Numbered from the stretch's first letter, positions 43,228 to 53,155 are shown. The stretch: 64,000 bases of DNA from CAVRAW01 sp963716135 (GCA_963716135.1 OY970289.1:186001-250000), one strand, 5' to 3'. Notes: generated by a model from the sequence alone, not told the origin. Numbers and translations: made by a program.

Positions 43228-43439
43228 GGATTACGATTCTCGCGGGCTGAAAATACCCATCCTACCCTCAACACCGGCATCTACCCAGCGTCGAACGGCC
43301 CGCTTCTGCCGCGAATAACGACGATGCGCGGTGCGCAAAGTTCGCTTGTGACGCGAATTGGGCGAGATGCGCCCGTTCCATTCACATCCAGGGCGCCTCT
43401 GCGACGATGAACGAACTGGGATTCCCGCGGAGAAAATGC

Positions 43440-44084
43440 ATGTTCAAACGCACATTAACTTTTGCCGCCGTGATGGGCGCTGCCGTCGGCATTCCCTACG
43501 TCAGCAGCCAATGGTCGAACATCAAAGCCAATTTCACCGGCGGCTCCGGCGCCGGCAGCTATGCCCTGTCGCGCACCGCCTCATACTCTTCGTCGACCAC
43601 GCCGCGGGTCATCACGCCTTGGCAAGCCACGGACACCTCGCGGGAAGAAACGCCGATCGTGGGTATGAACGACGCGTTCAGTTTCGACGTGACGCCGCAG
43701 TGGGTGATGACCCGCTGGCCGCGCGTCACCGCCGGGCTGATCGACGATAAGTATCAAGGCCTTCGTGTGCCGCTGATCACCGGAATGGCCGAGGACGATT
43801 TGGCCGGCTCGATTACCTACTATTTCACGCAATCGCAAAAGTGCGCAAAGATCACCTTCAGCGGCGGCACGGGCGATCCGCGGCGATCGACCAACGGCTT
43901 CATCGAAAAATTCGGTTTCAAGCCGTACCAAAGCGACCAGCCCGGCACGCAGCTCTATCAAATCCGTTGGAACGGCAAGGCACAAAGCGAATTGACGATT
44001 CGCCCCGCCGCCGTGGTCCGCACCTCGACGCCCTATTCGCGCTACGACGTGCAATTGATGGTCACCAATTCGTCGGCGCGGTAG
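43440..44084 (+). CDS. Secreted or membrane-anchored protein of unknown function
   Basis: 214 residues. MFKRTLTFAAVMGAAVGIPYV is a signal peptide or N-terminal anchor. The rest is a polar domain with TPQWVMTRWPRVTAGLID, GLRVPLITGMAEDDLAGSIT and YYFTQSQKCAKITFSG. It may belong to a planctomycete family (possibly DUF6690), but I am not sure. ATG 43440 has GGAG 8 bases upstream and starts the hydrophobic segment; an in-frame ATG at 43407 is less likely. Confidence 0.7.
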   Translation: MFKRTLTFAAVMGAAVGIPYVSSQWSNIKANFTGGSGAGSYALSRTASYSSSTTPRVITPWQATDTSREETPIVGMNDAFSFDVTPQWVMTRWPRVTAGLIDDKYQGLRVPLITGMAEDDLAGSITYYFTQSQKCAKITFSGGTGDPRRSTNGFIEKFGFKPYQSDQPGTQLYQIRWNGKAQSELTIRPAAVVRTSTPYSRYDVQLMVTNSSAR

Positions 44085-44118
44085 CATGTCCTTCGACTGA
44101 GAAGAAGCACACCATTAG

Positions 44119-44139
44119 CCGGAGGGCAACGCCCTCCGG
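44119..44139. terminator. Short hairpin after the 43440-44084 gene
   Basis: CCGGAGGGC (44119-44127) and GCCCTCCGG (44131-44139) form a 9-base stem with an AAC loop, 35 bases after the stop. There is no T-tract, so it may be a weak terminator or a member of the intergenic palindrome family. Confidence 0.5.
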
Positions 44140-44187
44140 AGGCGCCGCCAATCGTCCCGCCACCTTCACGCATCATGTTCGGCCACC

Positions 44188-45138
44188 ATGTCAGGCGACC
44201 ATTTCGATCCACCGGCGATTGCGCCCTTTTCGATCGATGAATTGCCCGGGGCCCTGCGCAAGCTTGCCCCGCACACCGTGTCGCCTACCTGGCTTTTCGC
44301 GCTCTTTGCTGAACTTGAATCACCTCGCCGCAACGACCAACTCCTGCTTGCCGCGCGCCGACACGGTCAAATCGTCGGCATTGCATGGCTGCAAATTCGT
44401 CCAGGGAACGTGGGCGTTCTGCAAGTTCACGCGATCGCGGAAAACGAGCCGGAGCAAACCGCCGCCGCCCTGATCGATGCCTTAGTCATCGAGGCGACCG
44501 CGCAAGGCGTTCACTTTTTCCAAGCAGTGCTCGATGCGGATTTTGGTCCCGAAGCCGCCGCCGTCAAGCAATCTGGATTTCAATACGCCGCGGATCTACT
44601 GTACTTAGTCAGCTCGCGCGAATCGTTTCCGACGTCCCCGACGATGTCCGATTTAGCGTTCGACCAGTTCACGGAATCGGAATTCGATTTTGAGCGATTG
44701 AAATCGCTGATCAAAAGGATTTACCGGGGCTCGATGGACTGCCCTTGCGTGCAAGAAATGCGCTCGATGGACGACGTGCTAGCCAGTTATCGAGCGACGG
44801 GCAAATACGATTCGTCAAATTGGCTCTTTGTGTGCAATGCGGAAAGCGACTTTGGGTGTTTGTTGCTGGCCGTGCATCCTGCTGCGGAAGGTGCGGCGTC
44901 TGAAAATCCACTTTCCCAATTGCATTGGGAGCTACTGTACATGGGTGTTGTCCCCAAAGCGCGTGGGCGCGGCTTCGGAATTGAAATCACGCGGCATGCA
45001 CAGTGGATGGCAGGTTGCGGCGGGGCGGAACGGTTGGTATTAGCGGTCGATGCGGCCAACGAACCGGCAATTCGCGTCTATTCCGCGGCCGGATTCGAAA
45101 CATGGGATCGCCGAAGCGTGTTTCTCCGCACCAAATAA
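44188..45138 (+). CDS. GNAT acetyltransferase with two domains
   Basis: 316 residues. The N-terminal half has a GNAT-like fold (GQIVGIAWLQIRPGNVGVLQ, VHAIAENEPE) and the C-terminal half has a full GNAT motif A (YMGVVPKARGRGFGIEITRHA) with the acetyl-CoA binding RGRGFG loop, then AANEPAIRVYSAAGFETWDR. The double-domain arrangement resembles mycothiol synthase-like acetyltransferases, though the N-terminal copy lacks a clear RGxG loop. Substrate is unknown. Confidence 0.85.
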   Translation: MSGDHFDPPAIAPFSIDELPGALRKLAPHTVSPTWLFALFAELESPRRNDQLLLAARRHGQIVGIAWLQIRPGNVGVLQVHAIAENEPEQTAAALIDALVIEATAQGVHFFQAVLDADFGPEAAAVKQSGFQYAADLLYLVSSRESFPTSPTMSDLAFDQFTESEFDFERLKSLIKRIYRGSMDCPCVQEMRSMDDVLASYRATGKYDSSNWLFVCNAESDFGCLLLAVHPAAEGAASENPLSQLHWELLYMGVVPKARGRGFGIEITRHAQWMAGCGGAERLVLAVDAANEPAIRVYSAAGFETWDRRSVFLRTK

Positions 45139-45598
45139 AACCGGCATCTCAAAACGCCGTGTTTTTCCCGTCACCCTCGCGGTCGACGAATTCACTGCAG
45201 GCATTTCGCTCGGAATTTACCGGAGTTTTTTCGCGCTGGCGAAAAACCATTTCGCGGCGCGAACATTTTTTCCACGCCTCGCAAATGGCCGCGGAAAAAA
45301 ATTTCCTCCGCGCCGCGGCGAACATCTTGCGATTTTCCCGGAGAATTTTGTGCGCGGTTGCGAACAAATCTCGTCGGTCGGAAAAAACGCATCCGGGTGG
45401 TTTGACAGCAGCGCCAGCATGCGTACAATCGGCGACTTCAGTAGTCAATTTTACCCGCAATCATCCGACGGCTCCGCCGTTGATAGGGCGTTTCTCTCCG
45501 CCGCGTAGTGTCCAGTCAGGTTTTTTGAGTCGCAGCCATGACGGTGCGATTAGCGGAGTGGTGCGCGCCGTTGTATGTACACGGTCAGGAATCGACCA
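45139..45598 (+). promoter_or_regulatory. dnaA upstream region with strong promoter
   Basis: No gene. TTGACA (45402-45407) and TACAAT (45424-45429) with a 16-base spacer form a near-consensus promoter; the transcript would have a leader of about 165 bases. A hairpin GTTTTTTCGC/GCGAAAAAC lies at 45225-45247, and A/T runs in otherwise GC-rich DNA recur between 45225 and 45400. I looked for DnaA boxes (TTATNCACA and its complement) and found none, only weak TTTTTCCACG matches. Confidence 0.7.
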
Positions 45599-47087
45599 AT
45601 GAGCGATAAGGATATCGTGTCGGCCGTGCGGGCAAACCTGGCCGACAAAATCGGGCGCGATCGTTTTGATGTCTGGTTCGGTCCCGCCACACGGCTCACG
45701 TTCGACGGCAAGGCGCTGGTTGTCGAGGCCGCTTCGAAGTTCTCGCGCGATTGGCTGCGCACCCATTACCGCCGCCAGATCGAGGCCGCCTGCGGCACGG
45801 CCGCGGGAAGCGCCGTGGCGGTCGAATTCCGCGTCGACGAATCGCTGACCGCCCAGCAGCGCCGCTCGAGTGCCTCGCAGCCATGTCACGCGCCGCCTCA
45901 CCCCGCCGGACATGCCCAGCCTGAACCGGCGATCGCCAGCCCCGCAAGCATCCGGCTTCATCGAGCCGCCGCCGGCGCCGCAATCGCCGAGCCTTATCCC
46001 AAACACGCAGTCAGTGGCAACACCCCGAAAAATGCAGCCGACCAAATCAGCCGCCGTCGCTTCGCCACGCTCGAGTCGTTCGTGGTCGGACAAACCAACC
46101 GTCTGGCTCAGGCCTCGGCCCAAATGGTTGCCGAGCGTCCCGGCTCTTTGACGCCGCTGTTGATCTACGGCCCCCCAGGCTGCGGCAAAACGCACTTATT
46201 GGAAGGGGTCTTCTCGTCCACGCGCCGCCGACCCCAGTCCCTCAACGCCGTCTATCTGGCGGCCGAGCAGTTCACCACCTTGTTTGTCGAGGCCTTGCGT
46301 GGGAGCGGCCTGCCCAGCTTTCGCCGCAAGTATCGCGGGGTCGATCTGTTGATCATCGACGACTTGCAGTTTCTGGTACGCGCCAGGGCGACTCGCATCG
46401 AGCTGTTGCACACCATCGACGCCCTGGCGCGCGAAGGCCGGCAACTGGTCTTCTCGGCCGACCGGCCCCCCGCGGAACTCAGCGAACTCGGCCCGGAATT
46501 GACCACTCGCCTGGCCGGCGGGATGGTTTGCAAAATGGAACCGCCCGATTTGCACACTCGCGTCGGCCTGGTGCACCATTTCGCCAGGCGACTGGATATC
46601 GAACTGCCGGACGACGTGGCCCGATATGTGGCCGCGCAGATCACGGCCGGCGCGGGAAATCTCCGGCGCCGTCAATCGTCTGCACGCCGCCGGACGCATG
46701 TTCAGTCGCGCGATCGACCTGCCGTTGGCCGAAGAATCGCTGGCCGATTGCATTCGCCACGCCACCCGCGGCGTACGGCTGGCCGACATCGAAAAGGCCG
46801 TGTGCGATGTGTTCGGCCTGCCGACCGAAAGTCTGCAAACCAACCGCCGCACGAAGAACGTGAGCACGCCGCGGATGTTGGCCATGTGGCTGGCGCGAAA
46901 GCACACCCGCGCGGGGTTGTCGGAAATCGGCCAATATTTCGGCCGCCGCAGCCACAGCACGGTGATCTCGGCTCAAAAGCGCGTCGCCGACCTGCTGGCC
47001 AGGCAAATGCAAGTCGATCTTTCCGATCGCCCCTGCGTGATGGACGAAGCCATCCGCCGCGTGGAAGAAAAGCTCCGCGCGGGCTAG
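45599..47087 (+). CDS. dnaA: Chromosomal replication initiator DnaA, divergent (one frameshift)
   Basis: About 496 residues. Domain I: DKIGRDRFDVWFGPATRLTF and FSRDWLRTHYRRQIEAAC. A Pro/Ala-rich domain II follows. Domain III: FVVGQTNRLAQASAQMVAE, Walker A GPPGCGKTHLLEGV, Walker B VDLLIIDDLQFL and a sensor-type LTTRLAGGMVCKM. The frame breaks near 46650-46654; restoring it gives GAREISGAVNRLHAAGR. Domain IV ends YFGRRSHSTVISAQKRV: the usual GGRDHTTV signature is changed to GRRSHSTV (D to S), keeping His. ATG 45599 has AGGA 8 bases upstream. No dnaN or recF is next to it. Confidence 0.88.
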
Positions 47088-47097
47088 TCCACAAACG

Positions 47098-48222
47098 CTA
47101 CTTCACCCGCTGCATGTAGCGCAAGAATTCGGCGTCAAGCGATTGCAAATCATCGCCGAAGCATTGCTGAAATTCTTTCAGCCGCTGGGCCGCATCGCCC
47201 CATACCATCGGCCCCTTGGCCGACTGCAGCTCGGTGAACGCCTGATATTCCTTGGCGTGCTGCCGCAGCAGAAAGTACGTCAGCGCCCAGGCCTCGGCAT
47301 ACGCATCCAACGACGTGCGCGGATCGCGCAACCGCGCGTCCTCCGAAATCAAGCTCACCAGCGAGTTGGCCGGCCGGCGGCTCAGATATTCGCGGAACCG
47401 CGCCAGCCGCGGCCGGTTCACCTCTCCCAATGTCTTCCAACCCTTGGTGCTGCTCAAGTCGGGCGTCTCGAAATACATCGCCAGCCCTTCGCTCAGCCAC
47501 AGCGGCACGTCGGCGAAGCGTTGCTCCAATCCACAGTTGAAAGCAATTTGATGCGTGGCCTCGTGAATCACCGTGGCCACCATCGCCTCGGCCTCCGGAT
47601 GCGAAAGAATCTGATTGATTTGCGCCAGATTGCCGCGCTTCTCATTGCCAGTGCGCAACTGCTCCATGCCCGTCAAATCGTACATGTTCACGCGATTGCT
47701 GCGCAGACTGTAGAAGCCGACGATGCTCTTCGCACTCGAGCCCAACTCGTCGGCCGTGTAGCGGGCAAAACCTTCACGGTCGGCGAAGACGAGCACCACC
47801 AGCGGCATCTCCGGCGCGTGCAGCTTGAAGCCATGATGCTCGAAGAAAGTGGTGAACCCCAGGTACAGCCGCTCGAACAGCGCCCCGCACCACTGGGCAT
47901 ACGCCTTCGACGTGTTGTAGCAGATCAAATAATGAACCGTGTTGTGGATTTCAAATCCCGGCAGCTCGGCCTGCAGTTTCTTGCCGAGCGCTTCGGCCGA
48001 AAGCGGCGCGAACGGCTGCTCGTCCTGCGAATGCCGGACGAGCTCTTCCGGCGGCACGGCCCATAGCACGCCGTCAGGAGTAAGCACCATCAGCCCGCCG
48101 TCGGCGGCCGTCACGACGGTTTTGCCCGCGAGAGTCGTGGTTTTGTCGTCGTGCTTGAAAACCACGTTGTCGACGCCTCGCGTCGGCGTTGCCAGCGCCA
48201 ATAGCAAGGCGTAGATGCACAC
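47098..48222 (-). CDS. DUF1570 exported protein with HExxH zinc-peptidase motif
   Basis: 374 residues. MCIYALLLALATPTRG is a short signal peptide. A zincin active site VIHEATHQIAFN lies near residues 218-224, with a downstream LSEGLAMYFETPD glutamate about 25 residues later, as in gluzincins. The upstream MPLVVLVFADREGFARY segment and this arrangement match the planctomycete DUF1570 family. Probably a periplasmic or surface metallopeptidase; substrate unknown. It converges on dnaA with a 10-base gap. Confidence 0.87.
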   Translation of the reverse strand: MCIYALLLALATPTRGVDNVVFKHDDKTTTLAGKTVVTAADGGLMVLTPDGVLWAVPPEELVRHSQDEQPFAPLSAEALGKKLQAELPGFEIHNTVHYLICYNTSKAYAQWCGALFERLYLGFTTFFEHHGFKLHAPEMPLVVLVFADREGFARYTADELGSSAKSIVGFYSLRSNRVNMYDLTGMEQLRTGNEKRGNLAQINQILSHPEAEAMVATVIHEATHQIAFNCGLEQRFADVPLWLSEGLAMYFETPDLSSTKGWKTLGEVNRPRLARFREYLSRRPANSLVSLISEDARLRDPRTSLDAYAEAWALTYFLLRQHAKEYQAFTELQSAKGPMVWGDAAQRLKEFQQCFGDDLQSLDAEFLRYMQRVK

Positions 48223-48326
48223 GACGAAAGACGCTTGCGCGCGAGAGCCTGCATATCTCTATGATAGCTCGGCCGCGGAATGGCCGGAACGCAGATTTCG
48301 CGCGGCAGCTTTGCAGCCAGTGCCGG

Positions 48327-49706
48327 TCAATTCGCGTCGCCGCCGGAGAGTTTTTCTTCGACCTTGTCGGCCTGCCAGGCGACGGCGGTGATTACTTTGG
48401 TCACTGCTAGCGGATCGGCCGTGGCCGTCAACTGATTGGCACGCACGACGATCACGTCGCCTGCCGGCGACGGTTCCACCGCAAATGCGCCGTGCACCAT
48501 CTGCGTGTTGAACTTCAACAGCTCCATTGCGTTTTGCTGATTGGCCGGGCCACAAACGGAGCTGAACGCCAAGATTGGATTCCCCTCGGCGTCTTTGGCA
48601 TCGAACCTCGCGGTCACGCGCTGTTTGCGCAACGGGCCGACGGGCACCACGATCTGCCACTGCTCGCCCGACTCGGTCACCTGCCACCCCGACGATTGCG
48701 CCACGCTGCGTACCAATTGCTTCGGGTCGGTGACCATCGGCTGCACTTTCGCCAAATCGGGGACGGCGACGGCAGCTCCTGCGCCCATCGCGGCGCTCGC
48801 GCCAGCTTGCGGTGCGCCGGGTGGCGCTTGCATGCCTCCTTGCTGTTGCGTCGCCTGCATGGCTTGTTGCAACATCCCGGGGAACATCATGCCGTAGCCG
48901 GCGCCCATTCCCATGCCCATCGCTCCGGCGCCCAGGCCCCCGCCGCCGCCTTGCTTGGCCATCTCGGCCATGCTGTTGGCGGCCTGATACATGGTGAAAG
49001 CCTGTAGCCCGCCCAGCGCGCCGATGCGGCTGCGAGCGTTGATCGCCTCCTGCACGTCGTCCGGCGGCGTGATGGCGTTGATGATGAAATCGACCAGTTC
49101 CAGTCCATACTTGCTGAAGTCGTCGGCCACCTTGGCCTTGGTGCCGGCTTCAATCTCCTGCCCTTTGGCTTGCAGATCGAACACGCCCAAGCCCACCGCG
49201 GCCAGCAGATCGCGCAGCCGCGCCACAACCACATCTTTCAAAAAAGACGCCACCTGGTCGGTCGTGTATTTTCCCTGCGTGCCGACCAACGTGTTCAGCA
49301 ACAACGGCGAATCGACTATGCGGAACGAGTATTTTCCATTGGCGCGCAACTGCACCATGCCGCCGAACTCGGCGTCGCGCAGCGGAATCGGCTGCGGCGT
49401 GCCCCACTTTTGATCGAGGAAGGTTTGCTTACCAAAGAAGTAAACTTGCGCCTGAAACGGCGATTTCTCCCAGGGAATCGTGAGAATGCGCGTGATCAGC
49501 GGCACGTTTTGCGTGGTCAACGTATGGCGGCCGGGGCCAAAGCAATCCAGCGCCTTGCCGTCGCGGAAAAACACCGCTTCCTGGTTCTGCTGTACGATGA
49601 GCTGCGCGCCCAGCTTGATGTCGGCCGATCCCTCCGGCGGCACGCGCTGCACCAGCGATGTGTTTGTATCGTCGAAAAACTCAATGACTTCCAGGCGAAC
49701 AGCCAT
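48327..49706 (-). CDS. SPFH (band 7) domain protein, YdjI/virion-core-like
   Basis: 459 residues. LIVQQNQEAVFFRDGKALDCF, FGPGRHTLTTQNVPLI and IPWEKSPFQAQVYFFGKQ are the N-terminal strands of the SPFH fold; the helical part is AKVADDFSKYGLELVDFIIN with ITPPDDVQEAIN. A Gly/Met/Gln-rich linker and a C-terminal domain of about 120 residues (QIVVPVGPLRKQRVTARFD) follow. Such proteins scaffold membrane microdomains. Preceded on this strand by the helical gene at 49838-50347, 131 bases upstream across the heptamer tract. Confidence 0.85.
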   Translation of the reverse strand: MAVRLEVIEFFDDTNTSLVQRVPPEGSADIKLGAQLIVQQNQEAVFFRDGKALDCFGPGRHTLTTQNVPLITRILTIPWEKSPFQAQVYFFGKQTFLDQKWGTPQPIPLRDAEFGGMVQLRANGKYSFRIVDSPLLLNTLVGTQGKYTTDQVASFLKDVVVARLRDLLAAVGLGVFDLQAKGQEIEAGTKAKVADDFSKYGLELVDFIINAITPPDDVQEAINARSRIGALGGLQAFTMYQAANSMAEMAKQGGGGGLGAGAMGMGMGAGYGMMFPGMLQQAMQATQQQGGMQAPPGAPQAGASAAMGAGAAVAVPDLAKVQPMVTDPKQLVRSVAQSSGWQVTESGEQWQIVVPVGPLRKQRVTARFDAKDAEGNPILAFSSVCGPANQQNAMELLKFNTQMVHGAFAVEPSPAGDVIVVRANQLTATADPLAVTKVITAVAWQADKVEEKLSGGDAN

Positions 49707-49752
49707 GATTTTGACCCACGTTTACAAGATGAGTTTTGCCCCCGCCCTACTT

Positions 49753-49837
49753 TTCCGCCTTCCGCCTTCCGCCTTCCGCCTTCCGCCTTCCGCCTTCCTA
49801 CTTCCTACTTCCCACTTCCCACTTCCTACTTCCGCCC
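49753..49837. repeat. Heptamer-periodic tract (TTCCGCC)n to (TTCCTACT)
   Basis: About six tandem TTCCGCC units pass into TTCCTACT, TTCCCACT and TTCCTACT units, still with a 7-base period, ending in CTTCCGCCCC. It separates the SPFH gene from the helical-protein gene and overlaps neither coding sequence except for touching the stop of the latter. Confidence 0.85.
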
Positions 49838-50347
49838 CTACTCCAGCCCTTTCAAAATGTCTTGCCGCCCATCGATCGCCTGCTCCACTTGCCCCAACTG
49901 ATCGTTTAGCGCGTCCAGCGGCGGCGGCGCATCGGCGGCGGCGTGTTCCAGCTTTTCAATGTTGCCCGCCAGCACCTCGACCGCGTCCATCGTTTTCACG
50001 TCATGCTGATAAACGCTGTCGAGCCGCGCCTCGTCGATCTGCACCAAATCGAAAAATCCGCTGTAGCCTTGCATGCCGCCGCGCATCCGGCCCATCACCT
50101 TGTCCAGCCGCGCCCGAAAGCGATCCAGTTGCGCCAGTATATCGAGCTTGCGGGCATCAACCAGAGTGCGGCCGTAAGCATCGAGCGCGCGCTTGGAGCG
50201 CTGCAACCGTTCGGCCAGCCATCCGCGCTCGAGGGCATCGCTATCGCGGCGATATTCTTTTTCCAGATATCCCTTGAAACCGGGGATCCGCCGGCCGATG
50301 CTTTCGATCCACCCTCGGCTTTGGGCGTGTTGGCGTGGTTCAGGCAT
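49838..50347 (-). CDS. Helical protein next to SPFH gene, unknown function
   Basis: 169 residues, almost fully alpha-helical: RRIPGFKGYLEKEYRRDSDA, ERLQRSKRALDAYGRTLVD, LDRFRARLDKVMGRMRGGM and a C-terminal coiled coil (VEVLAGNIEKLEHAAADA). ATG 50347 has GAGG 6 bases upstream (complement strand); the longer in-frame start 50404 would extend into the neighbouring region. It directly precedes the SPFH gene on the same strand. PspA-like or membrane-associated scaffolding roles are possible, but I do not recognise the family. Confidence 0.72.
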   Translation of the reverse strand: MPEPRQHAQSRGWIESIGRRIPGFKGYLEKEYRRDSDALERGWLAERLQRSKRALDAYGRTLVDARKLDILAQLDRFRARLDKVMGRMRGGMQGYSGFFDLVQIDEARLDSVYQHDVKTMDAVEVLAGNIEKLEHAAADAPPPLDALNDQLGQVEQAIDGRQDILKGLE

Positions 50348-50687
50348 GATGCACCTCGAAGAGGATCGACCCGATGAGCGAGAACTTCCGGCACCCAATA
50401 GCAATTCGCTTGCCTGCCTGCGATCTTGCCGCCGGAGGCTGTTTTGGCGCAGGCATCATACCAGCTTTGACGGTTGTGCGGAATTAGCTGGCACACGTAA
50501 CCCAAAGACCGCTGCGAGATTACGTCATCGGCCTCGGCCAATTCGCCGGAACTAGCACCGCTGGAATCGTCTTGGCCCTCGCGGCCGATTTCGCTATAGT
50601 TCGCCCGCTTGTCGGCCCAGGGTCTCCCCATGGGCCCGCGTGATTGTCTTTTCGTAGCTTGTCATTCATCAATTCCTGGTTGAAACC

Positions 50688-51395
50688 ATGCGCCGATTGC
50701 TGCGCCTTCCGTCTCGATATGCGCTTGTTGCGATGGTCGTCGCCGCGCTGTCGCTGCCGGGCTGTTGGCATCAGCATCGATTCGGCGGTCCATGGCCGTT
50801 CGGAAGCGACGAAACCGCCGACCTGGCCAAGTATGGCCCCGTGGCGGTGCAGCGCGTGCAAGAGATTCAAGCTCAGGCCAAGAAAGCCGCCAAGGGAGAT
50901 GCCCAACAGCAGGAAGCTTTCACCGCCGATCTGGCCAAGCGCATGCAGCAAGAGACGAATTGCACGGTCCGGCTGGCCATCATTTCCACGCTCACAAAGT
51001 TCAATACCGCATCGGCCAACGCCGTGTTGTACGCCGGCCTGAAGGATCCCGAAGCCGACGTGCGCGTGGCGTGCTGCGAGGCATGGGGCAAGCGGCCCGG
51101 CCCAGATTCCACCCGCATTCTTTCCGAAACACTTTCGTCTGACACCGATCACGACGTACGGATGGCTGCCGTCAAGGCGCTCGGATCGGCCGGCGATAAG
51201 CAGGCCGTCAAAGCATTGGGCCTGGCGCTGGAAGACCCCGATCCTTCGATGCAGTACGTGGCCGTGGCAAGCATGAAAAGCGTTACCGGCCAGAACCTGG
51301 GCACCGACGTGAACGCCTGGCGCGAAATGGCCAAGCGTGACGATCCTCCGGTGCGAAGCAAAACCATCGCCTCGCGCCTTTGGAATCTGTTCTAA
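50688..51395 (+). CDS. HEAT-repeat lipoprotein
   Basis: 235 residues. Signal ALVAMVVAALSLPGC is a lipoprotein lipobox. The rest carries HEAT-like helices: STLTKFNTASANAVLYAGLK with DPEADVRVACCEAWGK, and SSDTDHDVRMAAVKALGSAG with DKQAVKALGLALEDPDPSMQ. Such repeats serve as protein-binding scaffolds. Anchored probably to a membrane facing the periplasm. Partner unknown. Confidence 0.82.
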   Translation: MRRLLRLPSRYALVAMVVAALSLPGCWHQHRFGGPWPFGSDETADLAKYGPVAVQRVQEIQAQAKKAAKGDAQQQEAFTADLAKRMQQETNCTVRLAIISTLTKFNTASANAVLYAGLKDPEADVRVACCEAWGKRPGPDSTRILSETLSSDTDHDVRMAAVKALGSAGDKQAVKALGLALEDPDPSMQYVAVASMKSVTGQNLGTDVNAWREMAKRDDPPVRSKTIASRLWNLF

Positions 51396-51700
51396 CAACG
51401 CCCTCGCCTCTCGCCCCTTCTGGCAAACTCTGCCGAATCTTCCGGCCGCGCCGCACCTAGATTCATTGTGCGCAAATCCCGCTCCGCGCAACACATGTGC
51501 GGCTCGCAAGGCTGGTGCGGGCGAATAGCCGCCGGATCAAATCTCGTCTGCCGCGGTCCGATATTTCTACTCGGAAGTCTGCGGCTAGTTTGGAATTCCG
51601 GCACGGACGGTCACCCCGGATAAACGTTTCAGTCGGCAGACAACCCACGGTGCGCACGCACCATCCTTCCGACCGTCCGTTCCTCTTGGAGCTTTCCTAA
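51396..51700. other. Intergenic region, no gene seen
   Basis: About 305 bases between the HEAT lipoprotein and the next gene. Only short, non-conserved open frames. A GGAG site at 51688-51691 serves the next start. No clear terminator or -10/-35 pair was found. Confidence 0.6.
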
Positions 51701-53134
51701 ATGTCTTCGTTCGTGACGCCAGTGATCGCGGTGGGCTCGACCTTGCTGGCCGTGGCTCTAGTTACACCCCGCGCCCCACTGCCAGCTCCGCAACAGGTTC
51801 CCGTGGCTCGCTTCGAGGCGCCGTGGACGCCGTCCTACGCGCCGCCGCATGGCGCGCTGACTTCGTCGTCGGCCAGCAACAATTCCGCTCAATCCGAATC
51901 GTCCACGATTGGCCGCGACGGCCAGCAGCTATCGGCCGACGAGATCGCCCTGGGAGAAAAAATCCGCAAAGCCCTGGCGCTCTACGAACCCAAACACCTC
52001 AATGCCCGCGACAATACCTGCTGGGAAGTGATGCATAACCTGATTGCCTTCGGCCCGCGCACCGAAATCTACCGCGACGGCCCCGGCGGCCAGACGGTCA
52101 ACGCGATGGGCTGGCTCTGCTACGGCGGGCGCTGCCAGGGCCAACCCCTGATTTCGCTGCGCGACAACAAACCGCACGGCTTGTATGGAGTCGGACTGGA
52201 AGGACACGACGGCCAATATCTGGGCATGCTCGCCCAATGGAAAGTGCGACCGGAAAGCCCGATGCACATCGACGGCAAAGATTTCACCGTGGCGGATTAC
52301 ATCGACGAAGAGAAAGACACGTGCCAAAGCGGCACCGAGCTGACCTTCAAGCTCATTGCCCTGGCGCACTACTTGCCTAGCGACGCTACGTGGAAAAGCC
52401 GCAACGGCGAACAATGGTCGATTCCGAAGTTGATTCGCGCTGAAATCGAAGCCCCCATTCATGGCGCCACCTGCGGCGGCGCGCACCGCCTGTTCGCCAT
52501 CGCCAATTCCGTCAAGGAGCGGGCCAAGCGCGGAGAACCGATCGACGGACAATGGGCTCGCGCCGCAAAATACACGGCAGATTATCAGCGTTACACCTTG
52601 GCCAACCTCCAGAATCCCGACGGCAGTTTCAGCACCGAGTGGTTCAATCGCCCCGCCGACCGCCCCGGCGATATCGACCGCAAGTTGCAAACCACCGGGC
52701 ACATGTTCGAGTGGCTGGTGTGGTCGTTGCCCGACGATCAGTTGCGCGATCCGCAAGTCGAAAAGACGGTCGATTTCCTGTCCGGCATCTTGCTGGATCA
52801 TCCCGATCGCGCGTGGAGCGTCGGTCCGCTGGGTCACGGCCTGCACGCCCTGATGATTTATCACCAGCGCGTTTACAAGGAGGCGCCGTTGCCGACGGAA
52901 TCGGTGGCCGGCCAAACGTACAAGATGCCGGTGAAAATGGCTTCGGTGCAGAATCCGCCGGAGCCGGCCTGCGAGCAGGAAAATGGGACGCTTCCCGAAA
53001 TGATCGAGCCGGCCAAGCCCGCCGCGCCGCGTCGCGAAGCCCGCCTCCCATCGATGCCGGACGAGCTATTGCAGCTCACCCGTCGTCCCTTGGAAGTGTC
53101 GCCGCTCACTACGACCGAGTCCGCCTCAGAATAA
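51701..53134 (+). CDS. Conserved exported planctomycete protein, unknown function
   Basis: 477 residues. MSSFVTPVIAVGSTLLAVAL is a signal peptide or anchor. The body has LYEPKHLNARDNTCWEVMHN, VNAMGWLCYGGRCQGQPLIS, GHDGQYLGMLAQW and ANLQNPDGSFSTEWF, GHMFEWLVWSLPDDQL, GPLGHGLHALMIYHQRVY. The helical, Trp/Gly-rich repeat look is like alpha/alpha-toroid proteins, but I recognise no family. Several Cys are conserved in neighbouring motifs. Ends 22 bases before a terminator. Confidence 0.72.
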   Translation: MSSFVTPVIAVGSTLLAVALVTPRAPLPAPQQVPVARFEAPWTPSYAPPHGALTSSSASNNSAQSESSTIGRDGQQLSADEIALGEKIRKALALYEPKHLNARDNTCWEVMHNLIAFGPRTEIYRDGPGGQTVNAMGWLCYGGRCQGQPLISLRDNKPHGLYGVGLEGHDGQYLGMLAQWKVRPESPMHIDGKDFTVADYIDEEKDTCQSGTELTFKLIALAHYLPSDATWKSRNGEQWSIPKLIRAEIEAPIHGATCGGAHRLFAIANSVKERAKRGEPIDGQWARAAKYTADYQRYTLANLQNPDGSFSTEWFNRPADRPGDIDRKLQTTGHMFEWLVWSLPDDQLRDPQVEKTVDFLSGILLDHPDRAWSVGPLGHGLHALMIYHQRVYKEAPLPTESVAGQTYKMPVKMASVQNPPEPACEQENGTLPEMIEPAKPAAPRREARLPSMPDELLQLTRRPLEVSPLTTTESASE

Positions 53135-53155
53135 AACAGTGGTGCCTTGCGTACG

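Noticed and set aside
45139..45598. Replication origin upstream of dnaA
   Set aside because: No DnaA boxes could be found by eye and there is no AT-rich unwinding stretch beyond short A/T runs; it remains only a possibility.
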